Source of the DNA: Microbacterium sp. nov. GSS16
Lineage (GTDB): Bacteria > Actinomycetota > Actinomycetes > Actinomycetales > Microbacteriaceae
DNA: 64,000 bases
Assembly: GCF_028198145.1 (NCBI RefSeq)
Contig: NZ_CP116338.1
Coordinates: 2,232,001 to 2,296,000, forward strand
Direction of reading: 5' to 3'
In this document: positions 14,653-24,312 of the stretch, piece by piece
Layout: each line of letters starts with the position of its first letter
How positions within the stretch are numbered: the first letter of the stretch is position 1
Notes under the pieces: model-generated
The model's input: only the letters and a program-made list of their open reading frames with translations
Database searches by the model: none
Told to the model about the DNA's origin: nothing
Made by a program: the position numbers and the translations under genes

Positions 14653-15282
14653 GTGGTCACGAAGTCCCAGGACCGCCGCAAGGTCCGTCTCAGCCGTGCG
14701 CTGGGAATCCCGCTCACCCCGAAGGCCGCCCGCTACCTCGAGAAGCGTCCCTACGCTCCCGGCGAGCACGGCCGTACCAAGCGCAAGGCCGACAGCGACT
14801 ACGCCGTCCGCCTGCGTGAGAAGCAGCGTCTGCGCGAGCAGTACGGCATCCGCGAGAAGCAGCTGCGCATCGCGTTCAACGAGGCTCGCCGCAAGGACGG
14901 CCTGACCGGTGAGAACCTGGTCGAGCTGCTCGAGATGCGTCTCGACGCCCTCGTGCTGCGTGCCGGCTTCGCCCGCACCACCGCGCAGGCTCGCCAGCTG
15001 GTCGTGCACCGTCACATCCTCGTCGACGGTCAGCTCGTCGACCGCCCGTCGTTCCGCGTGAAGCCGGGTCAGCTCATCCACGTCAAGGCCAAGTCCGAGG
15101 CTCTCGAGCCGTTCCAGGTCGCAGCAGCCGGCGGTCACGCCGAGGTGCTCCCCCCGGTGCCGGGCTACCTCGAGGTCGAGCTCGACAAGCTGCAGGCACG
15201 CCTGGTCCGTCGTCCGAAGCGCGCCGAGGTCCCCGTGACCTGTGAAGTGCAGCTCGTCGTCGAGTACTACGCAGCCCGCTGA
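14653..15282 (+). CDS. rpsD: 30S ribosomal protein S4
   Basis: RpsD, 209 residues, is a primary 16S rRNA-binding protein of the small subunit. The N-terminal S4 domain reads SQDRRKVRLSRALGIPLTPKAARYLEKRPYAPGEHG. The C-terminal RNA-binding S4 fold contains MRLDALVLRAGFARTTAQARQLVVHRHILVDGQ. The N-terminal zinc-binding cysteines found in some S4 proteins are absent; this is the Cys-free form. Start is GTG at 14653 after GGAAGGA. As in many actinobacteria it stands alone, not in the rpsK-rpoA operon. A clear terminator follows. Confidence 0.97.
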   Translation: MVTKSQDRRKVRLSRALGIPLTPKAARYLEKRPYAPGEHGRTKRKADSDYAVRLREKQRLREQYGIREKQLRIAFNEARRKDGLTGENLVELLEMRLDALVLRAGFARTTAQARQLVVHRHILVDGQLVDRPSFRVKPGQLIHVKAKSEALEPFQVAAAGGHAEVLPPVPGYLEVELDKLQARLVRRPKRAEVPVTCEVQLVVEYYAAR

Positions 15283-15297
15283 TATCAGCATCCGCAC

Positions 15298-15328
15298 GAG
15301 AGGCGTCGGGGATTCCCCGGCGCCTCTC
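15298..15328 (+). terminator. Hairpin terminator after rpsD
   Basis: A 31-base inverted repeat with arms of about 15 bases (one G-U pair) starts 15 bases after the rpsD stop. It precedes the -10 box of the next small gene. Confidence 0.75.
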
Positions 15329-15344
15329 GTCGTAGGATGGAGCG

Positions 15345-15533
15345 ATGAAGAGACTGTCCTGGTTCCTGCTCGGCGTGATCGGCGGTTTCGTCGCCGCTCA
15401 CTTCATGAACAAGGACCCACGCGGACAGGAGATCTTCGCCGACCTCGACGCCCGTCTGTCGCAGGTCACTGCCGTCATCGGCGACGCGTATCGGCAGCAG
15501 GAAGCCCGCCTGTCCGACCCCGCAGACGACTGA
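15345..15533 (+). CDS. Small membrane-anchored protein, unknown function
   Basis: A 62-residue protein starting MKRLSWFLLGVIGGFVAAHFM, which is one N-terminal membrane helix, followed by a charged helical stretch (RGQEIFADLDARLSQVTAVIGDAYRQQEARL). It stays in the membrane with a short soluble tail. It sits between rpsD and alaS. TAGGAT (15333-15338) ends six bases before the ATG, so the transcript may start at the start codon. I do not know its function. Confidence 0.75.
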   Translation: MKRLSWFLLGVIGGFVAAHFMNKDPRGQEIFADLDARLSQVTAVIGDAYRQQEARLSDPADD

Positions 15534-15597
15534 ACCCGATTCCCACCCGCCGCGCGCACCGACGCGGCGCTTCCACGCAAGGAATGCCACGAGCTCT

Positions 15598-18258
15598 ATG
15601 AAAACTGCGGAGATCGCGCAGCGTTACCTCGACTACTTCGAGAAGAACGACCACCTCATCGTCCCCTCGGCATCCCTGGTCAGCGACGACCCGTCGCTGC
15701 TCTTCACCGTCGCGGGCATGGTGCCGATGATCCCTTACCTCACGGGTGTCGTCCCCGCTCCGCATCCGCGTATCGCCGACGTGCAGAAGTGCATCCGCAC
15801 CAACGACATCGAAGAGGTCGGGCGCACCGCGCGCCACGGCACGTTCTTCCAGATGCTCGGCAACTGGTCGTTCGGGGACTACTTCAAGGAAGGCGCGATC
15901 CGCTACGCCTGGGAGCTGCTCACCTCCTCCGAGGCCGACGGCGGGCTCGGGTTCGACGAGAAGGACCTGTGGGTCACCGTCTACGAGACCGACGACGAGG
16001 CCGAATCCATCTGGCGCGACATCATCGGCTTGAAGCCCGAGCGCATCCAGCGGCTTGGCCGCGCAGACAACTACTGGAACACGGGTCAGCCCGGCCCCGG
16101 CGGCCCCGACTCGGAGATCTTCTTCGACCGCGGGCCCGCCTACGGCAAGGACGGCGGACCAGCCGTAGATGATTCGCGGTTCCTCGAGATCTGGAATCTC
16201 GTGTTCATGCAGGAGTTCGTCGAGAACGTCCGCAGCAAGACCGAGTTCGACATCGTCGGCGAGCTGCCGATGAAGAACATCGACACGGGCATGGGTCTCG
16301 AGCGCGTCGCCTTCCTGAAGCAGGGCGTCGAGAACATGTACGAGACCGATCAGGTGCGACCGGTTCTCGATCGCGCCGTCGAGCTCTCCGGCAGGAAGTA
16401 CGGCGCCGTCCACGAAGACGATGTGCGGTTCCGCGTGATCGCCGACCACGTGCGCTCGTCGCTCATGCTGCTCTCCGACGGCGTGCGCCCATCCAACGAG
16501 GGTCGCGGGTACATCCTGCGCCGCCTGATGCGTCGCACGGTGCGATCGATGCGCCTGCTGGGCGTGGACGCACCGTCGTTCCCCGAGCTCTTCGCGGCCT
16601 CGAGGGATGCCATGAAGTCGGCCTACCCCGTGCTCGAGACGGAGTGGTCGACGCTCTCGTCGGCCGCGTTCGCCGAAGAGGAGACCTTCCGTCGCACTCT
16701 CGCCCAGGGCTCGACGATCCTCGATCTCGCCTTGGACGACACGAAGAAGAAGGGCGGGGCCACGCTCAGCGGCTCCGAGGCCTTCCTGCTGCATGACACG
16801 TACGGCTTCCCGATCGACCTCACCCTCGAGGTCGCCGAGGAGGCAGGGCTCGACGTGGATCGCCCCGCGTTCGACGCGCTCATGAAGGAGCAGCGCGACC
16901 GCGCCAAGGCCGACGCGCGCAACCGCAAGCGTCAGCTCGCCGACGTCTCGGTGTACCGGCAGTTCCGTGCGCTGGGCGAGACGGGCTTCGCCGGCTACAC
17001 CGACCTGCAGACCGAATCCCGTGTGCTCGGACTGATCGTCGACGGCGCACCCGCACAGAGCGCCACCGAGGGCCAGATCGCCGAGGTCATCCTCGCCGAG
17101 ACGACGCTGTACGCCGAGTCGGGCGGACAGGTCGCCGACAAGGGCACGATCGTGGGCGCCGGGTTCGAGCTCGACGTGCTCGACGTGCAGCGTCCGGTTC
17201 CTGGTCTCATCAGCCACACCGTGCATGTGGCGACCGGCACGATCTCGGTCGACGATCGCGCGACCACGGTGGTCGACGCCGCCAACCGGCGTGCGGCTCG
17301 GCAGGCCCACTCGGCCACGCACCTCGTGCACGCAGCTCTGCGCGACACGCTCGGCAAGACCGCGACCCAGGCCGGCTCGCTCAACCGTGCGGGCTACATG
17401 CGCTTCGACTTCTCATGGTCGCAGCCGCTGTCGCTCGAGACCCGCTCCGAGATCGAGGAGATCACCAACCGCGCGGTGAACGACGCCCTCGAGGTCACCA
17501 CCCGCATCGTCTCGCTCGATGAGGCCAAAGAGGCCGGCGCGATGGCGCTGTTCGGCGAGAAGTACGGCGACGTGGTCCGGATGGTCGACATCGGCGGTCC
17601 CTGGTCGCGTGAGCTGTGCGCAGGCACGCACGTGACCACGAGCTCGGAGATCGGCCTGGTGAGCCTGGTCGGCGAGTCGTCCGTGGGTGCGTCCAACCGA
17701 CGCATCGAGGCTCTCGTCGGGCAGGACGCCTTCCGCGAGCTGGCCGCCGAGCGCACGGTCGTATCGCAGCTGACCTCGGCGCTGAAGGCACCGCGCGATC
17801 AGCTCGGCGCTCGCATCGAGGAGCTGCAGGCGAATCTGAAGGCAGCCGAGAAGCGCATCGCGCAGTTCGAGGCGAAGGAGCGCGAAGGGCGCGTCCCGGC
17901 TCTCGTCGAGGCAGCCGTGCAGGTCGGCGGCTACCGCGTGGCATCCGCGTCGCTCGGCGAGGTGGGCTCTGCCGACGACATCCGCACGCTCGCTCTGAGC
18001 GTTCGCGAGCGTCTCGGCTCCGACGCTGCCGTCGTGGCGTTCGGAGGCATCGTCGGCGGTCGCCCGATCGTCGTGGTTGCGACGAACGATGCCGCCCGCG
18101 CAGCGGGCGCCAAGGCCGGTGCACTCGTGCGCATCGCCGCCGGCATGCTCGGCGGCGGCGGGGGTGGGAAAGACGACGTCGCTCAGGGCGGGGGGACGGA
18201 TGCCTCGGCTCTGGACGCCGCGCTCTCGGCGATCGTCTCGGAGCTCGGAGGAGCGTGA
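15598..18258 (+). CDS. alaS: Alanine--tRNA ligase
   Basis: AlaRS, 886 residues, charges tRNA-Ala and edits mis-charged Ser/Gly. The catalytic core begins with QRYLDYFEKNDHLIVPSASLV and contains FTVAGMVPMIPYLTG and RTNDIEEVGRTARHGTFFQMLGNWSFGDYFKE. The editing domain has the zinc motif HSATHLVHAAL (about residue 578) and CAGTHVTTSSEIG (about 681). The C-terminal C-Ala domain includes the Gly-rich GGGGGGKDDVAQGGG signature. Everything expected is present. The ATG at 15598 is weakly supported by an upstream AAGGA. The stop overlaps ruvX by four bases. Confidence 0.97.
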   Translation: MKTAEIAQRYLDYFEKNDHLIVPSASLVSDDPSLLFTVAGMVPMIPYLTGVVPAPHPRIADVQKCIRTNDIEEVGRTARHGTFFQMLGNWSFGDYFKEGAIRYAWELLTSSEADGGLGFDEKDLWVTVYETDDEAESIWRDIIGLKPERIQRLGRADNYWNTGQPGPGGPDSEIFFDRGPAYGKDGGPAVDDSRFLEIWNLVFMQEFVENVRSKTEFDIVGELPMKNIDTGMGLERVAFLKQGVENMYETDQVRPVLDRAVELSGRKYGAVHEDDVRFRVIADHVRSSLMLLSDGVRPSNEGRGYILRRLMRRTVRSMRLLGVDAPSFPELFAASRDAMKSAYPVLETEWSTLSSAAFAEEETFRRTLAQGSTILDLALDDTKKKGGATLSGSEAFLLHDTYGFPIDLTLEVAEEAGLDVDRPAFDALMKEQRDRAKADARNRKRQLADVSVYRQFRALGETGFAGYTDLQTESRVLGLIVDGAPAQSATEGQIAEVILAETTLYAESGGQVADKGTIVGAGFELDVLDVQRPVPGLISHTVHVATGTISVDDRATTVVDAANRRAARQAHSATHLVHAALRDTLGKTATQAGSLNRAGYMRFDFSWSQPLSLETRSEIEEITNRAVNDALEVTTRIVSLDEAKEAGAMALFGEKYGDVVRMVDIGGPWSRELCAGTHVTTSSEIGLVSLVGESSVGASNRRIEALVGQDAFRELAAERTVVSQLTSALKAPRDQLGARIEELQANLKAAEKRIAQFEAKEREGRVPALVEAAVQVGGYRVASASLGEVGSADDIRTLALSVRERLGSDAAVVAFGGIVGGRPIVVVATNDAARAAGAKAGALVRIAAGMLGGGGGGKDDVAQGGGTDASALDAALSAIVSELGGA

Positions 18259-18737
18259 GCGGCTTCCGCCGCGGAACCCGCATCGGCATCGATGTGGGCA
18301 AGGCGCGCATCGGCGTGGCGCGCTGCGATCCCGACGGCATGCTGGCCGTGCCGGTGGAGACGGTGCCGCGGTCGGAGACGTCGATCGATCGCATCCTCGA
18401 GCTCATCGCCGAGTGGGAGCCGTTGGAGGTCGTGGTGGGTCTGCCCGTGAACATGCGCGGCGAGGAGACGCTGTCGACCGCAGACGCACGCGACTTCGCC
18501 GAAGAGCTGCAGCGCCGCTCCGGCCTCGACATCCGGATGGTCGACGAGCGACTCAGCACCGTCAGCGCGCACACCGCACTGCGCGCGTCGGGGCGAACGC
18601 AGAAGAAGTCTCGTAGCATTGTCGATCAAGTAGCCGCAGTGGTGCTGTTGCAGCATGCCGTGGACACCGAGAAGAGCACTGGAAAGCCCGCCGGTGCGTT
18701 GATCCCCTCTGCCCAGGAGCCCCCGCGCGATGTCTGA
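18255..18737 (+). CDS. ruvX: Putative pre-16S rRNA nuclease RuvX (YqgF)
   Basis: This 160-residue RNase H-fold protein is the YqgF/RuvX family member implicated in 16S rRNA 5'-end maturation. The first acidic site is in RIGIDVGKARIGVARCDPDG, the second conserved strand is EVVVGLPVNMRGEE, and the DERLSTVSA and SRSIVDQVAAVVLLQ motifs near the end are typical. GTG start at 18255 overlaps the alaS stop (GTGA) and its end overlaps mltG by eight bases. alaS-ruvX-mltG-aroE is a conserved order in actinobacteria. Confidence 0.93.
   Translation: MSGFRRGTRIGIDVGKARIGVARCDPDGMLAVPVETVPRSETSIDRILELIAEWEPLEVVVGLPVNMRGEETLSTADARDFAEELQRRSGLDIRMVDERLSTVSAHTALRASGRTQKKSRSIVDQVAAVVLLQHAVDTEKSTGKPAGALIPSAQEPPRDV
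18614..18619 (+). promoter_or_regulatory. Possible internal -10 box (TAGCAT) for mltG inside ruvX
   Basis: TAGCAT inside the 3' end of ruvX fits the -10 pattern and lies 110 bases before the mltG start. Because it falls within a conserved coding region (the SRSIV segment of RuvX), a chance match is possible. Confidence 0.25.
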
Positions 18738-20160
18738 CCCGAACGATCGCAGATCCGACTCACTCGGCGACTTCTTCGACAACGTGCCCACCGCGTCGAC
18801 GCCGTCGCCCGAACGAGAGGTGCGTGACGAGCCAGCACCCGGCTCACGCCGGGCACTGCGCGAAGCCGCCGCCCGCGGAGCCTCGGAGCAACGCCCGTCG
18901 GAGCAGCGCCCTTCGGATCAGCAGATGTCGGATCAGCCGATGTCCGGCGACCACGTGGCCGGGCCGCAGGCGCAGGCCGAGCGCGCTGCCGCAGAGCCAC
19001 GGACCGGTACCGCGAGCGGACCGGAAGAGCCGGAGCAGCAGTCGCTCGACGCGCTGTTCGCCCCCGAGGCGGCAACGCACGGGCCCCGCCGGCGTCGGGG
19101 TCGGGGCTGCCTGATCGCTCTGATCGTGCTGCTGGTGATCGGCGGCGTCATCGCGGGTGCGGGGGTCTGGGTCTACAACACGTATCAGACCCAGATCGAC
19201 GACATCATGGGCTGGGGCGAGCCGAAGGACTACGAATCGGGCATCGCCACGGGCGAGGCGTTCGTGACCATCAAGAAGGGTGACACCGGGTCGCCCGTGT
19301 CGACGGCGCTGTTCCAGGCGAAGGTCACCAAGACCGACCGGGTGTTCTACGACTACCTGATCGAGAACGATCCCGATGTCACCTTCTATCCCGGCGTGTA
19401 CAAGCTGCAGCAGAAGATGACGGCTGCGGCGGCGCTGAAGGCGCTCAGCAACCCCGAGAACCGCATGGCCAACACCGTGCGCATCACCGAGGGCAGCACC
19501 GTCGTATCGTCGCTGCCTCGAATCGCCGAAGGCGTGGGGATACCTCTCGAGGAGCTGCAGGCCGCCGTTCAGGATCCGTCCGTCTACGGCGTCGCGGCAC
19601 AGAACCTCGAAGGATGGCTGTTCCCCGCCATCTACACGTTCGATCCCGGCGCCACCGCGCAGGACGCGATCGCCGCGATGGTCGACCGCACCAGAGAGTC
19701 GCTGGCGAAGGCCGGCGTCGCTGCCGAAGACGCGCAGCGCGTGCTCACGATCGCTTCGATCATCGAACGCGAGGCGCGCACCGCCGATTTCGCCAAGGTG
19801 TCGCGAGTCATCGCGAACCGCGTCGCCGACGGCATGATGCTGCAGATGGACTCGACCGCGCAGTACGGCTACGGAGAACTGCACGCCGGCAAGGCGAGCA
19901 CCTCCGAGGCCGCGCAGCACGATGACAACCCGTGGAACACGTATGTGATCACCGGGCTGCCGGCGACGCCGATCGCGAACCCGGGCGACGCCGCCATCGA
20001 TGCGGCCATGCACCCCGCAGACGGCCCGTGGCTGTACTTCGTCACGATCGACATGTCCACCGGTGAGACCCAGTTCTCCGAGACGTACGAGGAGCACCAG
20101 CAGGGCATCAAGAAGATGCGCGCATGGTGCTCGGCGAACCCCGACTACACGGGCTGCTGA
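18730..20160 (+). CDS. mltG: Endolytic transglycosylase MltG
   Basis: MltG, 476 residues, cuts nascent peptidoglycan strands at the membrane. It has a long acidic, Pro/Gln-rich cytoplasmic N-terminal region with short repeats of the type SEQRP/SDQ (about residues 55-73), one membrane helix (GCLIALIVLLVIGGVIAGAGV, about 126-146) and an extracellular YceG domain. The conserved IASIIEREA motif contains the catalytic glutamate E346, and YGYGELHAGKAST and PWNTYVITGLPATPIANPG are the usual signatures. The N-terminal extension is typical of actinobacteria. It overlaps ruvX by eight bases. Confidence 0.94.
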   Translation: MSDPNDRRSDSLGDFFDNVPTASTPSPEREVRDEPAPGSRRALREAAARGASEQRPSEQRPSDQQMSDQPMSGDHVAGPQAQAERAAAEPRTGTASGPEEPEQQSLDALFAPEAATHGPRRRRGRGCLIALIVLLVIGGVIAGAGVWVYNTYQTQIDDIMGWGEPKDYESGIATGEAFVTIKKGDTGSPVSTALFQAKVTKTDRVFYDYLIENDPDVTFYPGVYKLQQKMTAAAALKALSNPENRMANTVRITEGSTVVSSLPRIAEGVGIPLEELQAAVQDPSVYGVAAQNLEGWLFPAIYTFDPGATAQDAIAAMVDRTRESLAKAGVAAEDAQRVLTIASIIEREARTADFAKVSRVIANRVADGMMLQMDSTAQYGYGELHAGKASTSEAAQHDDNPWNTYVITGLPATPIANPGDAAIDAAMHPADGPWLYFVTIDMSTGETQFSETYEEHQQGIKKMRAWCSANPDYTGC

Positions 20161-20161
20161 C

Positions 20162-20986
20162 ATGTCCGGGCGCAGTCGCCTCGCCGTCTGGGGCGATCCC
20201 ATCGAGCACAGCCGTTCGCCGCAGCTGCACACCGCCGCCTACCGCCATCTCGGCCTCGAGTGGACATACGAGCGGCGGCAGGTCGACAGGACGGGTTTCC
20301 TTCCCGCTCTGTCGTCGCTCGACGACTCGTGGCGGGGGCTGTCGCTGACCATGCCGCTGAAGGAGGTCGCGCACGATGCGGCCGACGAGCTCGACCGGCA
20401 TGCGGCGCTCACGGGGGCGGTGAACACGCTGCTTCTCGGCGAGACGGCGCGCGGCTTCAACACCGACGTGGGCGGCATCGTCGACGCCTTCGCCCACGCC
20501 GGTGTCATCGGTGTTCGTCGCGCGCGCGTCCTCGGTGCGGGGGCGACCGCCGCATCCGCGCTGGTCGCGCTGAGCGACCTCGGTGCGACCGAGGTCGAGT
20601 TCCGCGCGCGGCGCCCTGAGGCGGTCGACCGGCTGCGCCCGACCGCCGAGGCCCTCGGGGTGCAGCTGAACACCGTCGACTTCGCAGCTCCCGCATCCGA
20701 CGTCGATGCGACGGTCGCGACGCTGCCGAGCGGTACGGTGCTCGACGCCGACATCGCGATGCCGCTCGCGGCCGTCGGCGGCACCCTCTTCGAAGCCGCC
20801 TATGCGCCGTGGCCGTCGGCTCTCGCAGCCCTCTGGCCGTCGCCCAACGTGATCTCCGGCTTCGAGATGCTGCTGTTCCAGGCCGTCCGCCAGATCCGCA
20901 TCTTCCGCGACGGAGATCCGCAGCGGCAGCTGCCCGATGAGGCCGTCACAGTCGGCATCATGCGGTCGGCCGTCGTGGGAGACTAG
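20162..20986 (+). CDS. aroE: Shikimate dehydrogenase
   Basis: AroE, 274 residues, reduces 3-dehydroshikimate to shikimate with NADPH. Substrate-binding part: [22 protein letters not shown]; catalytic Lys in TMPLKE (K67); Asp in GFNTDVGG (D102). The nucleotide-binding loop is [15 protein letters not shown]. The C-terminal signature [16 protein letters not shown] is present. The start ATG lies one base after the mltG stop. It opens the aroE-C-K-B-Q cluster covering four consecutive shikimate-pathway steps plus chorismate synthase. Confidence 0.93.
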   Translation: MSGRSRLAVWGDPIEHSRSPQLHTAAYRHLGLEWTYERRQVDRTGFLPALSSLDDSWRGLSLTMPLKEVAHDAADELDRHAALTGAVNTLLLGETARGFNTDVGGIVDAFAHAGVIGVRRARVLGAGATAASALVALSDLGATEVEFRARRPEAVDRLRPTAEALGVQLNTVDFAAPASDVDATVATLPSGTVLDADIAMPLAAVGGTLFEAAYAPWPSALAALWPSPNVISGFEMLLFQAVRQIRIFRDGDPQRQLPDEAVTVGIMRSAVVGD

Positions 20987-20990
20987 AGCA

Positions 20991-22220
20991 ATGCTCCGCG
21001 TGCTCACTGCCGGCGAATCGCACGGCCCCGAACTCATCGCCATCGTCGAGGGCCTGCCCTCCGGTGTGACGGTCACGGCCGAGGCGATCCAGGCCGACCT
21101 CCAGCGTCGCAAGCTCGGCTACGGCCGCGGATCGCGCATGAAGTTCGAGCAGGACGAGCTCACCATCTCCAGCGGCGTCCGCCACGGGCTCACCCTCGGC
21201 AGCCCGATCGCGCTGCGCATCGGCAACACCGAGTGGCCGAAGTGGACCGAGGTGATGAATCCCGCACCCACCGAGCTGACCGAGAAGTCCCGCGGACGGG
21301 GAGCGGCGCTCACCCGCCCGCGTCCCGGTCACGCCGACCTCGTCGGCATGCAGAAGTACGACTTCGACGAGGCACGGCCGATCCTCGAGCGGGCGAGCGC
21401 GCGGGAGACCGCCGCCCGAGTCGCCCTCGGCGCGGTCGCGCGCTCCTTCCTCTCCGAACTCGGCATCCGCCTGGTCAGCCACACGCTCTCGATCGGCCCG
21501 GTGCAGGCGCCCGCCGATGCCGCGCTGCCGACTCCGGACGACGTGACCGCGCTCGACGCCGATCCGCTGCGCTGCTTCGACGCCGAGACGTCGGCCCGGA
21601 TGGTCGAGGAGGTCGACTCGGCTCGCAAGGACGGCGACACACTCGGCGGCATCGTCGAGGTGCTCGCCTACGGTCTTCCGCCGGGGATCGGCTCGCACGT
21701 GCACTGGGATCGACGGCTCGACGGCCGGCTCGCGCAGGCGCTGATGAGCATCCAGGCGATCAAGGGCGTCGAGGTCGGCGACGGGTTCGAGACGACGCGC
21801 CGTCGCGGTTCGGCTGCCCACGACGAGCTGTTCGCCGCAGCTGACGGCATCACCCGGGCATCCGACCGCGCCGGCGGCATCGAGGGCGGAATGAGCACCG
21901 GCACCGTGCTGCGCATCCGTGCCGGGATGAAGCCGATCGCCACGGTGCCGCGTGCGCTGCGCACCGTGGACGTCGCATCCGGCGAGACTGCGACCGCGCA
22001 TCACCAGCGCTCCGACGTCTGCGCCGTGCCCGCAGCAGGGGTGGTCGCCGAGGCGATGGTCGCCATCGAGCTCGCGAACTCGCTGCTCGAGAAGTTCGGC
22101 GGCGACAGCATCGGCGAGACCCGACGCAACCTCGAGTCCTACCTCGCAGCGATCCCCGAGTCTCTTCGCACGGCACCCGCATCCGAGGCGGCGCTGCTCG
22201 CCCATGATGAGCTCGTCTGA
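20991..22220 (+). CDS. aroC: Chorismate synthase
   Basis: AroC, 409 residues, converts EPSP to chorismate using reduced FMN. The three family signatures are present: [18 protein letters not shown] at the N terminus, [12 protein letters not shown], and the C-terminal [10 protein letters not shown] and [17 protein letters not shown], with [18 protein letters not shown] and [17 protein letters not shown] between. It starts four bases after aroE and its end overlaps aroK by 17 bases. Confidence 0.96.
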   Translation: MLRVLTAGESHGPELIAIVEGLPSGVTVTAEAIQADLQRRKLGYGRGSRMKFEQDELTISSGVRHGLTLGSPIALRIGNTEWPKWTEVMNPAPTELTEKSRGRGAALTRPRPGHADLVGMQKYDFDEARPILERASARETAARVALGAVARSFLSELGIRLVSHTLSIGPVQAPADAALPTPDDVTALDADPLRCFDAETSARMVEEVDSARKDGDTLGGIVEVLAYGLPPGIGSHVHWDRRLDGRLAQALMSIQAIKGVEVGDGFETTRRRGSAAHDELFAAADGITRASDRAGGIEGGMSTGTVLRIRAGMKPIATVPRALRTVDVASGETATAHHQRSDVCAVPAAGVVAEAMVAIELANSLLEKFGGDSIGETRRNLESYLAAIPESLRTAPASEAALLAHDELV

Positions 22221-22728
22221 TCATCCGCTGACCCTCGTGCTGGTCGGCCCGATGGCTGCGGGCAAGACGAGTGTCGGCCGCAAGGTCGCGCGTCTGCTCG
22301 ACGTGCCGTTCATCGACACCGACAAGCGCATCGCGGCCGCGCACGGGCCGATCCCCGAGATCTTCGCCGCGCACGGCGAGCCGCGCTTCCGCGAGCTCGA
22401 GAGAGGAGCCGTCGCGACAGCCGTCGCCGAGGGCGGCGTGGTCTCGCTGGGCGGGGGAGCGGTGACGGATGCCGACACCCGAGCCCTGCTGCACCGGCAT
22501 CCCGTCGTCTTCCTCACCGTCACCGCGGAGGCCGTCGAACGACGCATCACCGGAAGCAGCCGCCCGCTGCTGGCAGGCGAGGAAAACCCCGTGGAGAGGT
22601 GGCGCACCATCTTCGATCAGCGGAGAAGCTGGTACGAGGAGGTCGCCGACCTCACCGTCGACACATCACGCAGACCCATGCGGGCACTGGCGGAGGAGAT
22701 CGCCGCCTGGAGGAGGAAGCAGCCATGA
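22204..22728 (+). CDS. aroK: Shikimate kinase
   Basis: AroK, 174 residues, phosphorylates shikimate. Walker A is [13 protein letters not shown]; the shikimate site includes [18 protein letters not shown] and [16 protein letters not shown] is the second conserved loop, and the lid carries the Arg of SSRPLLAG. Two adjacent ATGs (22204, 22207) are possible starts inside the end of aroC. The stop overlaps aroB (ATGA). Confidence 0.93.
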   Translation: MMSSSDHPLTLVLVGPMAAGKTSVGRKVARLLDVPFIDTDKRIAAAHGPIPEIFAAHGEPRFRELERGAVATAVAEGGVVSLGGGAVTDADTRALLHRHPVVFLTVTAEAVERRITGSSRPLLAGEENPVERWRTIFDQRRSWYEEVADLTVDTSRRPMRALAEEIAAWRRKQP

Positions 22729-23804
22729 CCACGACCACGATCAGCGTCTCGGGAAGCACGCCGTACGACATCACCGTCGGGCGCGGCATCCTCGACGGTG
22801 TGCACGCGGCTCTCGATCCCGCCGTGCGCAAGGTGCTCGTCGTGCATCCGCCCACCCTCGGCAAGCGGGCGGCCGAGCTGCGGGAGCGGCTCATGTCGGA
22901 CGGCGGTCTCGAGGTGCTGCTCGCCGAGATCCCGGATGCCGAGGCCGGCAAGCGCATCGAAGTCGCAGCGTTCTGCTGGCAGGTGATGGGCCAGGCCGAC
23001 TTCACCCGCACCGACGCCGTGATCGGCTACGGCGGAGGTTCGGTGACGGATGTCGCCGGCTTCGTCGCCGCCACGTGGCTGCGCGGCGTGCAGGTCGTCC
23101 AGGTGCCGACGACCGTGCTCGGTCTCGTCGACGCCGCCGTCGGCGGCAAGACCGGGGTGAACACCGCCGAGGGCAAGAACATGGTGGGCGCGTTCTGGGC
23201 GCCGCGCGCGGTCGTCGGCGATCTGGACGAGCTGCAGACCCTGAGCGCCAACGAGGCGACGGCGGGGTACGCGGAGGTCGTGAAGGCGGGATTCATCTGG
23301 GCGCCCGAGATCCTCGACATCATCGAGGCCTCGCCCGAGCGGGCGGTCGACCCGACCACCGACGAGTTCCGTCGCACGGTCGAGCTCGCCATCGACATGA
23401 AGGCGAAGGTCGTCTCGGATGACTTCCGCGAGGCGGGCCTGCGGGAGATCCTCAACTACGGGCACACCCTGGGGCACGCGATCGAGCACGCCGAGCGCTA
23501 CCAGTGGCGGCACGGAGCGGCGATCTCGATCGGCATGATGTACGCCGCCGAGCTGTCACGTCTGGCCGGCAGGCTCTCGGACGCCGGCGCCGATCGGCAC
23601 CGTTCAGTGCTCGAGTCGCTCGGGCTGCCGACGACATACCGCGGGGGAGCCTGGCAGCAGCTGCTGGCCACGATGCAGCGCGACAAGAAGGCGCGCGGCG
23701 GGATGCTGCGGTTCATCCTGCTCGACGACATCGCCAAGCCCACCGTCGTGCAGGCGCCGGACGAGTCGCTCATGTTCGCCGCCTACCAGGAGGTGGCGGG
23801 ATGA
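22725..23804 (+). CDS. aroB: 3-dehydroquinate synthase
   Basis: AroB, 359 residues, forms 3-dehydroquinate from DAHP with NAD and zinc. Motifs: [18 protein letters not shown] for NAD binding, [27 protein letters not shown], and HTLGHAIEH with zinc-binding histidines. Length and motifs are standard. It starts within the aroK stop and ends within the aroQ start, so the whole cluster is coupled. Confidence 0.96.
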   Translation: MTTTTISVSGSTPYDITVGRGILDGVHAALDPAVRKVLVVHPPTLGKRAAELRERLMSDGGLEVLLAEIPDAEAGKRIEVAAFCWQVMGQADFTRTDAVIGYGGGSVTDVAGFVAATWLRGVQVVQVPTTVLGLVDAAVGGKTGVNTAEGKNMVGAFWAPRAVVGDLDELQTLSANEATAGYAEVVKAGFIWAPEILDIIEASPERAVDPTTDEFRRTVELAIDMKAKVVSDDFREAGLREILNYGHTLGHAIEHAERYQWRHGAAISIGMMYAAELSRLAGRLSDAGADRHRSVLESLGLPTTYRGGAWQQLLATMQRDKKARGGMLRFILLDDIAKPTVVQAPDESLMFAAYQEVAG

Positions 23805-24241
23805 CCGATGCCCGCCGGCTGATGCTGCTGAACGGTCCGAACCTCAATCTGCTCGGCACTCGCGAGCCCGACGTGTACGGCAGCGCCACGCTGGCGGATG
23901 TCGAGCAGCTGACCGCCGCGGCGGCAGCGGAAGCCGGGTACGAGCTGCGGGCGCTGCAGAGCAATCACGAGGGTGTGCTGATCGATGCGATCCACGCGGC
24001 CCGGGAGGACTGCGCGGCCATCATCATCAACCCGGGCGGGCTCACGCACACGTCGGTGTCGCTGCGCGACGCACTGACCGGCGTCGCCCTGCCCTTCGCC
24101 GAGGTGCATATCTCGGACGTGTACGCCCGGGAGAAGTTCCGGCACTTCTCCTACCTTCACGACGTGGCCGCCGTGCGCGTCGTCGGCGAGGGCGTCGACG
24201 GCTACGCGCGGGCCGTGCGCGAGCTGGCCGCCCTGCTCTGA
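23801..24241 (+). CDS. aroQ: 3-dehydroquinate dehydratase, type II
   Basis: AroQ, 146 residues, is the dodecameric type II enzyme. [18 protein letters not shown] contains the active-site Arg and the catalytic Tyr; [12 protein letters not shown] and [17 protein letters not shown] are typical; the catalytic His is in [17 protein letters not shown] at 23801 follows AGGAGG inside the end of aroB. It ends the aro cluster. Confidence 0.96.
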   Translation: MTDARRLMLLNGPNLNLLGTREPDVYGSATLADVEQLTAAAAAEAGYELRALQSNHEGVLIDAIHAAREDCAAIIINPGGLTHTSVSLRDALTGVALPFAEVHISDVYAREKFRHFSYLHDVAAVRVVGEGVDGYARAVRELAALL

Positions 24242-24278
24242 CCTCAGCCGGCCCAGAAGGGACGGGCTCGCGTGCTCA

Positions 24279-24293
24279 GCTCGGACACCGAGC
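24279..24293. terminator. Weak hairpin between convergent aroQ and PEP-mutase-like gene
   Basis: A 6-bp stem (GCTCGG and CCGAGC, loop ACA) lies in the 71-base gap between two convergent genes. It is the only sizeable dyad there and may serve as terminator for one or both, but it is weaker than the other hairpins of this window. Confidence 0.35.
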
Positions 24294-24312
24294 CGACGCA
24301 CCTCGGGACTGG

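Noticed and set aside
15534..15597. A T-box or other tRNA-sensing leader before alaS.
   Set aside because: The gap is 64 bases with no specifier loop or T-box sequence.
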